Below are positions 1-9,163 of a stretch of 64,000 nucleotides of DNA, one piece after another. The DNA comes from DAINRZ01 sp964634885 (GTDB lineage Bacteria > Bacteroidota > Ignavibacteria > Kapaibacteriales > UBA2268). Positions within the stretch are counted from its first letter, which is position 1. The number at the start of each line of letters is the position of its first letter. Where the stretch lies: contig CAZWLN010000012.1 of assembly GCA_964634885.1 (NCBI GenBank), positions 1 through 64,000 on the forward strand, given 5' to 3'. The notes below the pieces were generated by a model. That model was given only the letters and a program-made list of their open reading frames with translations, ran no database searches and was not told the origin of the DNA. The position numbers and the translations under genes were made by a program.

Positions 1-167
1 TCGGTTGTTAGTGGCTGGTGGTCGGTTGTTAGTGGCTGGTGGTCGGTTGTTAGTGACTGGTGGTCGGTTGTTAGTGGCTGGTGGTCGGTTGTTAGTGACT
101 GGTGGTCGGTGATTAGTGACTGGTGGTCGGTTGTTAGTGACTGGTGGTCGGTGATTAGTGGCTGGTG
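1..167. repeat. 21-bp tandem repeat, about 8 units
   Basis: Eight head-to-tail copies of a 21-bp unit (first copy TCGGTTGTTAGTGGCTGGTGG) start at 1, 22, 43, 64, 85, 106, 127 and 148; the last is one base short. Copies differ only at GTGGCT/GTGACT and TTGTTA/TGATTA. The array begins at the window edge, so its full length is unknown. The unit is a multiple of three and two frames per strand lack stops, but nothing marks it as coding: no start or gene context is visible. It looks like an intergenic minisatellite. Confidence 0.95.
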
Positions 168-292
168 TAGAGAGTTAGTCAAGTTTATAAAGTGAAGAAA
201 TCCCGAAGTTTGGAGTGAAGATAATTACGAATTACTAATGTAGAATTCTGAGCCGAGCGCAGCGAGACCGGCGGAGCCAATTACGAGCTGTA

Positions 293-313
293 GAGACGCA
301 AGGCTTGCGTCTC
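293..313. repeat. palindromic element GAGACGCAAG-G-CTTGCGTCTC
   Basis: A perfect 10-bp inverted repeat around a single central G. Similar GAGACGCAA...TTGCGTCTC palindromes are scattered in intergenic DNA of many Bacteroidota and cyanobacteria, as I recall. It is not followed by a T-run, so a REP-like dispersed element is more likely than a terminator. Confidence 0.75.
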
Positions 314-384
314 AAAAATCGAAACAATCTCAAGAGAGTAATGAGTTAGGTAAGAGTAAAGTTTATAATGTTCTTAAAGTAAGA

Positions 385-408
385 AGAATTCTGAGCCGAA
401 CACAGCAA
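385..408. repeat. second copy of AGAATTCTGAGCCGA motif
   Basis: Matches 242-265 with a few substitutions (CGAGCGCAGCGA becomes CGAACACAGCAA). A further diverged form with one inserted base in the AGAATTC part lies at 2015-2039, where the shared stretch starts ACTAATGTAGAA. Three copies within 2 kb, all intergenic, suggest a dispersed non-coding repeat rather than an operator of one gene. Confidence 0.55.
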
Positions 409-440
409 AGCTGTTATATAAACAAAGGGGACATGATAGA

Positions 441-1487
441 ATGAATACTAATGCGGGGAGCAGTCCATGGATTAAAAAAGCATTTTTTTCAATCCATCCT
501 CTCCTTTTGTTAGTTTTTCTGTCACTTACAGGATGCTCCACACCGACAGTAAGGATTTGCTTTACAGGAGACGTGCTCTTAGACAGGGGAGTCCGTACAC
601 AGATCGAAAGAAACGGCATCGACAGCATTCTCTCCGGCGCCAAATCAATTTTCGAAAAGGCAGACTTCACCGTAGTCAATCTTGAATGCCCTGCTGTAGA
701 TGACAGCACACCCGTTAACAAGAAATACATTTTCAGGGCAGACCCCGAATGGCTGTCCAACCTCAAGGCCGCCGGCGTTACCCACTGCAATCTTGCTAAT
801 AACCACTCTTACGACCAGGGAAGAGAAGCCCTCACTGAAACATACCGCAATCTCATCAGTACCGGCCTAGTGCCATTAGGCTATGGTGAAAACCACGCTC
901 TTTCGTGCCAGCCGGTAGTAATTGAAAAAGACGGAATTGAATGTGCCATTTTCACGTCTGTAACCCTTCCCTTAGAAAACTGGATGTTCCTTCCCGAACA
1001 ACCGTCTCTGTGCCAGGCAGGAGCAGAAGAACTCGCCGAAAGCATCAGGAATTACAAGAATTCTCACCCGAAATCTTTCATTGTCGTCTTCCTTCACTGG
1101 GGCGACGAATTCCACCAGTTTCCGCACAGCGGGCAAATGGCAGAAGCAGAAACCCTCGTCGCTTCAGGAGCAGACCTCATCGTCGGCCACCATCCTCATG
1201 TTGTCCAATCCATACAGTATATTGATGGTAAGCCGGTGTTTTACAGCCTCGGCAACTTCGTCTTCGACCAAAGCAAACCCTTGCAGAACATGGCGCTTGC
1301 ATTGATTGCCGAATTCAGCGAAGGCTCCGAACCGGTAATACGCATTTACCCCGTTAAGATCAACAGGTGCGCTCCGTCGGTAATGCCCCCCGGCGACAGC
1401 GAACAATTCCTGCAGGAGGTGGAGAAGATATCCTTCGATGTGAAACTCACCCCGGAAGATGATTTTTGGGTGCCCGGGAGTAAATAA
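441..1487 (+). CDS. CapA-family (PGA_cap) lipoprotein, metallophosphatase-like
   Basis: 348 aa. The N-terminus has a hydrophobic stretch ending in a lipobox (LTGC, Cys32), so it is probably a lipoprotein. The mature part is the CapA/PGA_cap fold related to calcineurin-like phosphoesterases: GDVLLDRGV near residue 43, a NLECP motif, ANNHSYDQG, HWGDE, GHHPHVVQ and the C-terminal YSLGNFVFDQ. These Asp, Asn and His motifs are the expected metal-site residues. Family members take part in poly-gamma-glutamate capsule anchoring or act on unknown substrates; no capB, capC or capE homologue is nearby, so a capsule role is not supported. The ATG is preceded by AGGGGAC. It is probably transcribed alone. 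Confidence 0.88.
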   Translation: MNTNAGSSPWIKKAFFSIHPLLLLVFLSLTGCSTPTVRICFTGDVLLDRGVRTQIERNGIDSILSGAKSIFEKADFTVVNLECPAVDDSTPVNKKYIFRADPEWLSNLKAAGVTHCNLANNHSYDQGREALTETYRNLISTGLVPLGYGENHALSCQPVVIEKDGIECAIFTSVTLPLENWMFLPEQPSLCQAGAEELAESIRNYKNSHPKSFIVVFLHWGDEFHQFPHSGQMAEAETLVASGADLIVGHHPHVVQSIQYIDGKPVFYSLGNFVFDQSKPLQNMALALIAEFSEGSEPVIRIYPVKINRCAPSVMPPGDSEQFLQEVEKISFDVKLTPEDDFWVPGSK

Positions 1488-1626
1488 AAGAGGTACTTAC
1501 TTATCCCTGAAAACCGACTGTGTTTGACAATTTAATGCCTGGACACAATACCCTGATCCAATTACAATAATTTACCCGAATAATTGTTTCTATCTGAAAA
1601 GATAATTATTTACGGAGTTTATCGCT

Positions 1627-2010
1627 ATGGGTATGTTTAAACAGAAAGTAAAAGTATCCAATCCAAAAGATGAAGCAAAATTCTTTGAACAGGACTTTTG
1701 GATTGATACCGGTGCAATGTATTCATTCATACCGGAAGAAATACTGGATTCGATTGGATTTGAACCTGTAGAAACCCGTTCGATGGTTTTTGCCGACGGC
1801 CGTGTCGGAAGATGTCCATTTGGATACTGCAATTTTCAAATCGAAGGATTTCCTTCTGTCAACACCTGCCCTGTCGTCGCCGGCACAAAGGGATCGATCT
1901 TCCTGCTCGGAGCAACCGCTTTGGAAAACTTCGGATTGGAAGCTGACCCCGTCAATAAAAAGCTTAATTCCGTCCTTGCCATTATTGGCGGTTTTGTTGC
2001 GTCAAGGTGA
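1627..2010 (+). CDS. small retropepsin-like (clan AA) aspartyl protease family protein
   Basis: 127 aa, no signal peptide. WIDTGA at residues 25-30 is the catalytic Asp-Thr-Gly-Ala motif followed by the hydrophobic FIP, and LLGATALENFGLEADP near the C-terminus is the ILG-type motif that closes a retropepsin domain. The length fits one domain, so it would have to work as a homodimer. The ATG is preceded by GGAGTTTATCGCT, a good Shine-Dalgarno sequence. Such stand-alone proteins are common in Bacteroidota and cyanobacteria, often near toxin-antitoxin-like small genes, but no partner is visible here. Substrate unknown. Confidence 0.8.
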   Translation: MGMFKQKVKVSNPKDEAKFFEQDFWIDTGAMYSFIPEEILDSIGFEPVETRSMVFADGRVGRCPFGYCNFQIEGFPSVNTCPVVAGTKGSIFLLGATALENFGLEADPVNKKLNSVLAIIGGFVASR

Positions 2011-2165
2011 ATAAACTAATGTAGAAATTCTGAAGCTGATGGAATTTTGCACGGCTTTCCAATATCATCACTTTTAAATATCAGGTAAATAGTACAATTT
2101 TCAGTTTTTTCGTTCAGATTAATATTGCTAATTTGAATTTTTATCATCATATATTTTGGTTTGGG

Positions 2166-3596
2166 ATGAATAATCAGGTAAGCAGCAAAGCCGGTTTCAG
2201 GGATTTCCCCCTGAATTTCTGGGTGGTAATAATGTTTGAGTTCTTCGAAAGAGGCGCCTACTACGGCATGATGAGTTTCCTGTCGGTCTATCTGACAGAT
2301 AATCTCGGAATTGCGAAATCCGAGGTTGGGCTAATAAAGTCAACAATAGTCCCGCTTCTCTATTTTTTACCCCTGCTGACAGGCGCTGTTGCCGACAAGA
2401 TGGGTTACCGCCGTTCTTTCCTCGTTGCTTTTTCCCTGCTGGGCATCGGCTACTTCCTGACGAGCCAGGTTACACAATACACCTATATATTTGCCTCGCT
2501 GTTAATAATGGCAGTAGGTGCAGGCACTTTCAAACCCATCGTATCGGGCACCATCGCCAAACTTACAGACGAGAGGACAGGCACTCTCGGTTTCGGCATA
2601 TTCTACTGGGCAATTAATTTCGGTGCTTTCCTTTTCCCGCTGATACTCGTGCCTGCGTTGAAGAAGATCGACGGCTCATACGTCATGATTGCCTCGGCAA
2701 TATGCACCGCCGCAATGATAATCCCCACCCTAATCTTTTTCAAAGAGCCGAAGGGATTTGTCCCATCTCAGGATTCTATCTTTTCATCAATATCCGATAT
2801 TTTTACGAAAATCGTAACGGTATTCAAGAACTGGCGTTTCATACTTTTCATTTTCATCTATTCCATTTTCTGGATACTCTATTTCCAGATGTTCGACACG
2901 GTATTGTGGTATGTGGACATGTTCGTGGATGCAACACCCCTTAATAACATTATTTCGCCTTTTCTGGAAAATTTATTCGGCATCACCTGGTTTTTCGACG
3001 TCGAGCATGTTACGGTGATCAACGCTCTTACCATCATCTGCCTTCAGCTGATCATCTCATCCATCGTCAAACGCACACCATCGCTCCCGACGATGATTGT
3101 CGGCGTCTCTTTCGGCATTGTCGGAATGGCCATTCTTGCCATGGGCCAGAGCATCTGGATTTTCCTTGCCGGCATTACGGTTTTTTCACTTGGAGAGATG
3201 ACTGCCCACCCGAAATTCTTTTCTTACCTTGGTTCACTTGCCCCACAGGACAAGAAGGCAACATACATGGGATTCACTTTCCTCTACGGCGTCCCCGGCG
3301 CCTTCTTTGGCCCCATGATCGGCATCCCCCTCTACAATCTCCTTGTTGACAATCCAATGATTGAATATATCAGAACTATGCTCCCTACTGCCGCGAAATC
3401 TTCTTTGGCAGCCGGAGATATCACCATTCAACAGGCAATGGACGCTGCGAAAGCCGCCGGCATCGATCGGGCTTCAATACTGCAGCAGGCTTACACCCAG
3501 GAGCTGTGGCTGATCTTCTGCTGCATAGGCGTGGTTTGCGTTGCCGGATTGATAATTTATGATAAATTCATCAGAATCAAACAAGTTGGAGAATGA
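2166..3596 (+). CDS. POT/PTR-family proton-dependent oligopeptide transporter (MFS)
   Basis: About 476 aa from the ATG at 2166; an in-frame TTG at 2133 would add 11 residues (NFYHHIFWFG) that are not typical of the family, so the ATG is preferred. The POT signature ExxERxxYYG is present at residues 25-34 (EFFERGAYYG), followed by a DNLGI/VGLIKS helix pair and ADKMGYRR, the MFS loop 2-3 motif. Around 12-14 hydrophobic segments are seen. It should import di- and tripeptides driven by protons across the inner membrane. Its TGA overlaps the ATG of the M28 peptidase gene (ATGA at 3593-3596), so the two are translationally coupled and likely cooperate in peptide use. Confidence 0.9.
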   Translation: MNNQVSSKAGFRDFPLNFWVVIMFEFFERGAYYGMMSFLSVYLTDNLGIAKSEVGLIKSTIVPLLYFLPLLTGAVADKMGYRRSFLVAFSLLGIGYFLTSQVTQYTYIFASLLIMAVGAGTFKPIVSGTIAKLTDERTGTLGFGIFYWAINFGAFLFPLILVPALKKIDGSYVMIASAICTAAMIIPTLIFFKEPKGFVPSQDSIFSSISDIFTKIVTVFKNWRFILFIFIYSIFWILYFQMFDTVLWYVDMFVDATPLNNIISPFLENLFGITWFFDVEHVTVINALTIICLQLIISSIVKRTPSLPTMIVGVSFGIVGMAILAMGQSIWIFLAGITVFSLGEMTAHPKFFSYLGSLAPQDKKATYMGFTFLYGVPGAFFGPMIGIPLYNLLVDNPMIEYIRTMLPTAAKSSLAAGDITIQQAMDAAKAAGIDRASILQQAYTQELWLIFCCIGVVCVAGLIIYDKFIRIKQVGE

Positions 3597-5011
3597 GGTA
3601 CAAAGTGAAACTCTTAAAATTCTTTATTATCGTTATTACTGCAGTTTCAGCGCTTAAAGCTTCGGACAATGACAAATGGAACAGGATGGCAGGTTCTGCT
3701 TTCCTCGACAATGCCTCCGGCAATCTGCTCGAACGCCTTTGCTTCGAGGCAGGCGGCAGACTCGCGGGTTCGCAGTCCTATCATAAAGCTATGGATATAC
3801 TTGAAGCGGAATTGAAGGCGCTTGGCATTGCCTCCCGCCGTGAATCCTTCACAATGCCCGGCTGGGACCGCGGCGATGACCATGTAATAATGACTGAACC
3901 GGTGAACTATGAATTGCGCGCTTCAGCTCTCGGCTACACCGGCCCTTCAGCGGACATCCATTCCACCCCGGTTTATGTAAAGAACGGAACAGAAGACGAT
4001 TACAAAGGCCTCGATGTAAAAGGCAAAATCGTCATTGCCAACCAGGGCCTTCACATCGATGGCCAGCCCTTCATGCGCTGTGAGGCAATAGAAATCGCCG
4101 CGAAGAAAGGCGCCGCCGCTGTGTTGTTCATCAATGAAAAGAACGGCGGCCTTCTGTTGTTCGGCATTGGATCCTACAACGGCAACCCGACCCCCATTCC
4201 CGCCTTTACGATTACTGTCGAAGAAGGAGCAAGGCTCCAGGGGCTGATCGAAAAGAAGGTAAAGACCGAACTTACAATCATTACAAAATCACATTGTACA
4301 GGCAACATCAAAGAAGAGAACATGGTTGTTACTTTTCCCGGTAAAAGTAAAAAGAAAATAGTAGTAGGCGCTCATTTCGACTCCTGGGACATCTCACAGG
4401 GTGCGGTGGACAACGGGTTCGGTACGGCTATCATTTTCGAACTTGCACGCCTGATTAAGGTTTTCAGCCCCGACAATGAGCTGACACTCGAATTCGTTTG
4501 GTTCAATTCGGAGGAAACCGGAATGTGGGGTTCGCGCCGCTATGTCGAGATGCACAAGGATGATGATATTACCCTGATGATCAATCTCGACATGACAGGC
4601 ATACCCACAGGCTTCAATGTCATGGGATTCGATGAACTTACACCGTTCTTTACCGACATGTGTACCAATTTGAACGGTTTTAACCTTAAGAACGGAGTTA
4701 ACAGCGTCCCCTGGAACGGAAGCGACCATATGCCCTTCATCCTAAAGGGCATTCCCTCAGTCAATGTCAATGCTGACTTAGATAAAGACATGCATTGGTA
4801 TTATCACGACTACGGCGACACTTTCGACAAAGTACGGAAGAACTACCTGTCGCAGGCTGCAGCAGTGCTGTCTGTTGTAATTACAGAACTTGCCAACAGG
4901 AAGGATATTGTTTTCCCGAAGAAGAGCAGCGAAGAAGTCAAATCGATGTTAATCAAACATAAACTCGACAGCAGGTTGAAAATTCAGCAGATGTGGCCGT
5001 TTGGTGGTTAA
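3593..5011 (+). CDS. secreted M28-family metallopeptidase with PA domain
   Basis: 472 aa with an N-terminal signal peptide (KLLKFFIIVITAVSALKA). Residues about 115-225 form a protease-associated (PA) insert. The M28 catalytic part has all expected two-zinc ligands: His261 in AHFDSWD, Asp273 in VDNG, Glu307/Glu308 in NSEETG, Asp333 in NLDMTG and His405 in YYHDYGDTFDK. It probably releases amino acids from peptides in the periplasm or outside, like PGCP/aminopeptidase S relatives. Start shared as ATGA with the upstream POT transporter, which gives a two-gene peptide-scavenging unit. A gap of 151 bp separates it from the next gene. Confidence 0.92.
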   Translation: MRYKVKLLKFFIIVITAVSALKASDNDKWNRMAGSAFLDNASGNLLERLCFEAGGRLAGSQSYHKAMDILEAELKALGIASRRESFTMPGWDRGDDHVIMTEPVNYELRASALGYTGPSADIHSTPVYVKNGTEDDYKGLDVKGKIVIANQGLHIDGQPFMRCEAIEIAAKKGAAAVLFINEKNGGLLLFGIGSYNGNPTPIPAFTITVEEGARLQGLIEKKVKTELTIITKSHCTGNIKEENMVVTFPGKSKKKIVVGAHFDSWDISQGAVDNGFGTAIIFELARLIKVFSPDNELTLEFVWFNSEETGMWGSRRYVEMHKDDDITLMINLDMTGIPTGFNVMGFDELTPFFTDMCTNLNGFNLKNGVNSVPWNGSDHMPFILKGIPSVNVNADLDKDMHWYYHDYGDTFDKVRKNYLSQAAAVLSVVITELANRKDIVFPKKSSEEVKSMLIKHKLDSRLKIQQMWPFGG

Positions 5012-5162
5012 TATAATGATTCAAAATATTTTGTAAAAATAAAGGAAATAGCTTTATATTCAAATATTTATATGTAAGTTTGACATTATGTAAGATAGGC
5101 TATTGAAGTCATTTATTCTGAAAATATAGCTGTTGTGCCATAATAACCGGAGTTGATTTCTG

Positions 5163-6715
5163 ATGTCCATACCCATAAGTATAAATGAGCTTCTAACCGG
5201 AAAAATCGTAGAGTCAGAACGAATTGAGTTTAAAAGAGGATGGAACCCTTCGGAGATTATGACAACTATTTGTGCCTTTGCCAATGATTTTGAGAATCTC
5301 GGAAGTGGCTATATAATAATTGGTATCGAAGAAGAAGACGGAATGATTAAAAGACCGGTGTCCGGATTCTCCACAGGAAATTTCGATCGTATACAAAAAG
5401 AATTACTACATTATTGCAATCTACTAAAACCACCCTATTTTCCACACATTTCGTTGGAAGTATTTGAAAACCAATCAATTCTTGTAATATGGGCCCCTGC
5501 CGGCCCTAACAGACCTTATGAGGCACCAAAGGATGTCACATCAAAACACAAAATTTACTCGTACTATATCAGGCAGTATTCAAATACTGTCCAGGCAAAC
5601 ATCGAGCAAAGAAGAGAACTAATAACTCTTACGGCTGATATACCTTTTGACGACAGGATGAACAGAGCAGCAAGAATGGAAGACTTGGATATAGCTTTGA
5701 TTCAGAATCATCTATATGAAACAAAAAGTAAGCTTTACGAAGAAAGCTTTAAAGTTAATCTTAATGAAATCTCCAGGCAAATGAACCTTTCAGAGGGAAC
5801 TAATGAATATATTTTTCCAAAAATATATCATTGTTAATGTTTACGATTATGCCAGAATCATTTTTCCCTAACACTCGTATCGATATTGTGGAATTCCCAA
5901 ATGGTTATGCCTCCAATGAGTTCTACGAGAAGAAATTTTCCGGACCGATACAAAATCAATTGAAGGAATCATTGTCATATATAAAAACAAATATAATTAA
6001 AGAGAAAGTCATCAAATCACCGTCTGAAGCTGAATCTGCAAGATTTTTCAACTATCCCTATCAAGCAATTGAAGAAGCAGTTGCTAACGCTGTTTACCAT
6101 AAGAATTATGAAATACAGGAACAAATAGAAATAAGGATAATGCCGGAGTCAATTCAGATAATCAATCAGGGTGGGATCGATCCTTCAATCAGGCCTGATG
6201 ATTTCCTGAAAGGAGCAATCCTCTCAAGGAGATACAGGAACCGTCGCATTGGGGAATTCCTGAAGGAATTGAGACTGACAGAAGGTCGTGGAACTGGCAT
6301 CCCTACAATTATTAATGAACTCCGTAGGAATGGTTCTCCTTTACCGAAATTTGATACCGATGGAGACAGAAGAAGTTATTTTATTATAGATATACCCATT
6401 CATCCAGGTTTTCTTAGTCAACATGGTGCCTATGTAAGTGCACAAGAAAACGGCAAAGAAAAGATAATGCTGCAGGCTCAGACAGACTATAGATTAATAT
6501 CGGTATTGCAGTTCTGTTTACAACCAAGGACAAGAATCAACATACTTCAGAACATCGGCTTGACAAATCATTTCAAAAATTATAAAAAGCATGTTCTTTC
6601 TGCTGTGAACCAAGGATTGCTAAATCTTTCAATTCCGGAAAACCCCAGAAATCGAAATCAGAAATATGTTACTACCGACAAAGGAAAACAATTCCTCAAT
6701 TCTATAAGGAAATAA
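5163..6715 (+). pseudogene. AlbA_2/Schlafen-like ATP-binding transcriptional regulator, split by a frameshift
   Basis: Two abutting frames make up one COG2865-type protein of about 517 aa. The first (5163-5837) carries the AlbA_2 domain: ESERIEFKRGW, then SGYIIIGIEEEDG. The second (from about 5824 to 6715) carries the HATPase_c_4-like domain: EEAVANAVYHKNY, GAILSRRYRN, RRIGEFLKELRLTEGRGTG, and a winged-helix-like tail. The break lies at the A5 run 5819-5823. One extra A restores TTT CCA AAA AAT ATA TCA TTG TTA ATG TTT, which joins EYIFPKN to ISLLMFTIMPESFFP, as family members read. The site is not a classical slippery heptamer. It is therefore a young pseudogene, a phase-variable tract or a base-calling error. 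Cytoplasmic, function of the family poorly known. Confidence 0.82.
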
Positions 6716-6849
6716 CTTAGTAATTTTGACCAATAGTATTGCTGTTTTATAGTTGATATACTTACATTTCCTGAAGGATGTATTACCCTGTCTTTTCTGG
6801 TATTTCAAACAAATACAAATATTGAAAGAAGAACCATCGCAACCTGTCT

Positions 6850-7608
6850 CTAATTCGTCCTGAAGCTCCAGGTGTCTCCTTCGGTAATGGCTCCGTAGTT
6901 GTCCCTGGCGTTTATACGCCAGTAATAGGTGGAACCGCCGTCCAAAGTGTCTATCTCGAAGAATTTGTCGAGCGCATTGAATATCAGTTGCTGCATAGGC
7001 GGGTTTTCTTTCCCGAAATATACATCATAGTATATTATGTCGTCATTAGGGTCTGTACAATCCCAGGTAAGGTTAATGTAATCGCTGTACACCTTCATGT
7101 CGTTGGGAAAGGGGTTGGAAGCCTTAGCCGGCGGAAAATTGCCGTCCACAAGCGGACGGAGCAGAATCCTGATCGATGTAATTTCGTTTGTCATCACTTC
7201 TACGTTATAGTAAGCGCTGTAATACCCCTTCTTCGCCGCATATACATTATACCAACCGGCAGGGACATTCTCGAGGAAGGCATCGCCTCCGTCGTCGGAC
7301 AGCCCCTCTGTGGATACGGGGTAGGTATATACGTCGGCGCCGACAAGAGGAGTGGTCATTAATATCGTAGGCCCGGACATAGCGTCGATGACCTCGCAGC
7401 GGACAACGCCTGTTCCCGGCTCGACGGGAATTTTTTCGTATGTGCAGGCAGCTTCTGCAAGAGCAAGCATTACCGAGATGAAAATTACTACAAGCAGGTT
7501 GGCAATCCTGCCGGCAAAGCCTTTTTTCTCATTGCCGGCTTTTGTACAGGCGCTTCTTTCTTCCAGGGCCTGCCTCCATTTATTCCTGTTTGATTTATCC
7601 TGTTTCAT
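6850..7608 (-). CDS. exported protein with carboxypeptidase-regulatory-like and fibronectin-III-like domains
   Basis: 252 aa. A cytoplasmic-type charged N-terminus of about 35 residues precedes one hydrophobic segment (LLVVIFISVMLALAEAAC); the Cys could be a weak lipobox, otherwise a signal peptide. Residues about 65-150 resemble a CarboxypepD_reg/PEGA-like sandwich (FLENVPAGWYNVYAAKKGYY). Residues about 158-252 look like a fibronectin-III-type module (STYYWRINARDNYGAITEGDTWSFRT). It is the last gene of a minus-strand unit with YceI (12 bp upstream) and DUF5777. A binding or structural role at the cell surface is inferred from the domains alone. Confidence 0.7.
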   Translation of the reverse strand: MKQDKSNRNKWRQALEERSACTKAGNEKKGFAGRIANLLVVIFISVMLALAEAACTYEKIPVEPGTGVVRCEVIDAMSGPTILMTTPLVGADVYTYPVSTEGLSDDGGDAFLENVPAGWYNVYAAKKGYYSAYYNVEVMTNEITSIRILLRPLVDGNFPPAKASNPFPNDMKVYSDYINLTWDCTDPNDDIIYYDVYFGKENPPMQQLIFNALDKFFEIDTLDGGSTYYWRINARDNYGAITEGDTWSFRTN

Positions 7609-7620
7609 GCTATTTACCGT

Positions 7621-8193
7621 TTATTTAGTATATGGTTCGTATATCATTCTTACAGTAATAGGTATTACCTTTGCAACCTTGTCATCGACAATTTTCGGAA
7701 CCCCGATGTTGTAGTCCTTCAATTGTACGGAAAAGGTGGACGATGCGGCAATTTTTCCGTCTTTCACTTCGAAAGTACCATTGACAGATACCTGATTGGA
7801 CCTGTCCTTAATCGTCAGCATGCCTTCAACCCGTGCTTCATATTTCCCGGGTTCGGCAAAATTTATGGAGCCGATATTGACAATCTTACCCTTAAACTTT
7901 GCCTGGGGGAATTGTTCGGAGTACATGTAATTCTCGTTGAAATGCTCTTCGGCAAGCTCCAGTTTGAATTTGAAATCCTTAATGAATACTGAGAATACCA
8001 TTTCTCCGGTCCTGATGTCGAGGAAACTTGTAACAAGCCTGTCTGTTCCTTCAATGTCTATGAGCGGAGTACTGGAAATGAAACTGATGAACCCGGTACG
8101 GGTAAAATACCTGTTGCCACCGGCTGACAGGCTGACTGAAAAAAGGATCTGCAAGCCAAGAGCAATAACTATATATTTCAATGTCTTAGTCAT
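7621..8193 (-). CDS. YceI-family periplasmic protein
   Basis: 190 aa with a signal peptide (IVIALGLQILFSVSLSAG). The mature part has the YceI lipocalin-like pattern: RTGFISFISSTPL at the start, EHFNENYMYSEQFPQAKFKGKI in the middle, and a C-terminal DYNIGVPKIVDDKVAKVIPITVRM strand. The family binds isoprenoids or other lipids; the ligand here is unknown. It sits 5 bp after the DUF5777 barrel gene and 12 bp before the FN3-like gene, so one transcript is likely. The YceI plus DUF5777 pairing is also seen in other Bacteroidota as far as I know. Confidence 0.88.
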   Translation of the reverse strand: MTKTLKYIVIALGLQILFSVSLSAGGNRYFTRTGFISFISSTPLIDIEGTDRLVTSFLDIRTGEMVFSVFIKDFKFKLELAEEHFNENYMYSEQFPQAKFKGKIVNIGSINFAEPGKYEARVEGMLTIKDRSNQVSVNGTFEVKDGKIAASSTFSVQLKDYNIGVPKIVDDKVAKVIPITVRMIYEPYTK

Positions 8194-8198
8194 ATCAT

Positions 8199-9098
8199 TT
8201 AATAAATTGTAAATACTCTCGATATATTGAACCCCAGCCGGATGTCCCCCTTACTCCAGTCTCCGGTCGTCTCGCCAATGAACCCCTGTTCAACCATAGA
8301 TATCGAATTGGTAAAATGTATCTGGAACACATGGCTGCCGGTTTCAATGTCAAACCCTATTGCCAGGGGGCTGTAGAATGTAGCGCCTGTCTCCTTGTTT
8401 TCTGTCAACAAAGGATAGTATTCGAAGCAGACTGCCACCCAGCTTGTGAGCTTATACCTGCCTGCAATTCCCAGGGCAAACAGGTCGTTATTGTTTACCT
8501 CTCCCACAATGTTCCGATGAATAAGAGTCGGTGCAAGCTGAAGAGACAGATTTTCGCTGAACTTCCTGGCAAGCAACAGCTGGTATGTATAGGACAGGCG
8601 TGCGGAAAATTTGTCACGGGGGTCGCTTTCCTTAAGCCTTGTCGTAAACATACCGCAGGCAGTCATTAAAGACAGTGACAGCGGCATGGCCCCCGAACCT
8701 TCGGACTGTCTCAGTAAGCTGAATTTGGCAAAAGTGTTGTAGAACTTCTTTACGGTTCCCCTTCCGATGCCGACCATCACCCAGTCGGTCAGCCCCATCT
8801 CGAGGCTGAAGAATGAGCTTGATTCATCCATTCCGAAAAACTCATAGAAGCCTTTATTCAACCTGTCAAACCTGTGGGAAACCCTGAAATCCATCTCCCC
8901 TGCCGGCATCCTTTCAATGGAATGGCCCGAGATTACACGGGTCGATTTGAAAGTTGCGCTTACATCGAATGTCCTGTCTCCGGCCTCTTTTTCCAGAAGG
9001 CTGTCTAAGCTCTCCTCCTGTGCCTGAAGGCTATGGTACTGAACAAGCGGAAGCAAAACCAGAATCAGGAGCAGTCTTTTCAACATTATTACCCGCAT
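8199..9098 (-). CDS. DUF5777-family outer-membrane beta-barrel protein
   Basis: 299 aa. It starts MRVIMLKRLLLILVLLPL; the ATG at 9086 (MLKR) is an equally possible start and gives a cleaner signal peptide. The mature part is made of alternating beta strands (FRVSHRFDRLNKGFYEFFGMD, SFFSLEMGLTDWVMVGIGRG, AFGFDIETGSHVFQIHFTNS-like), as in DUF5777 proteins with a probable barrel fold. First gene of a three-gene minus-strand unit with YceI and the FN3-like protein. The start region faces the EamA gene, with 65 bp for divergent promoters. Function unknown; an outer-membrane partner of the YceI protein is a reasonable inference. Confidence 0.78.
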   Translation of the reverse strand: MRVIMLKRLLLILVLLPLVQYHSLQAQEESLDSLLEKEAGDRTFDVSATFKSTRVISGHSIERMPAGEMDFRVSHRFDRLNKGFYEFFGMDESSSFFSLEMGLTDWVMVGIGRGTVKKFYNTFAKFSLLRQSEGSGAMPLSLSLMTACGMFTTRLKESDPRDKFSARLSYTYQLLLARKFSENLSLQLAPTLIHRNIVGEVNNNDLFALGIAGRYKLTSWVAVCFEYYPLLTENKETGATFYSPLAIGFDIETGSHVFQIHFTNSISMVEQGFIGETTGDWSKGDIRLGFNISRVFTIY

Positions 9099-9163
9099 AT
9101 TATTAACACTTATTGTTTAAATTAACCAAATATTTCATAAATTTAAAATTTTATCTTGGCAAC

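Larger units (their letters stand above)
168..440. other. non-coding stretch with dispersed repeat copies
   Basis: No credible gene lies between the tandem array and the CapA-like gene. The stretch is AT-rich and holds two copies of a short motif (AGAATTCTGAGCCGA followed by a GC-rich tail) at 242-265 and 385-408, plus a palindrome at 293-313. A diverged third copy lies at 2015-2039, after the retropepsin-like gene. They look like decayed intergenic repeats; no function is assigned. Confidence 0.7.

Noticed and set aside
1..167. CRISPR array
   Set aside because: Units are 21 bp with no unique spacers between them; it is a plain tandem repeat.
5163..6715. Programmed -1 frameshift making a full AlbA-type protein
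   Set aside because: The zero-frame codons CCA AAA ATA do not form an X XXY YYZ slippery site, and no downstream hairpin was seen.
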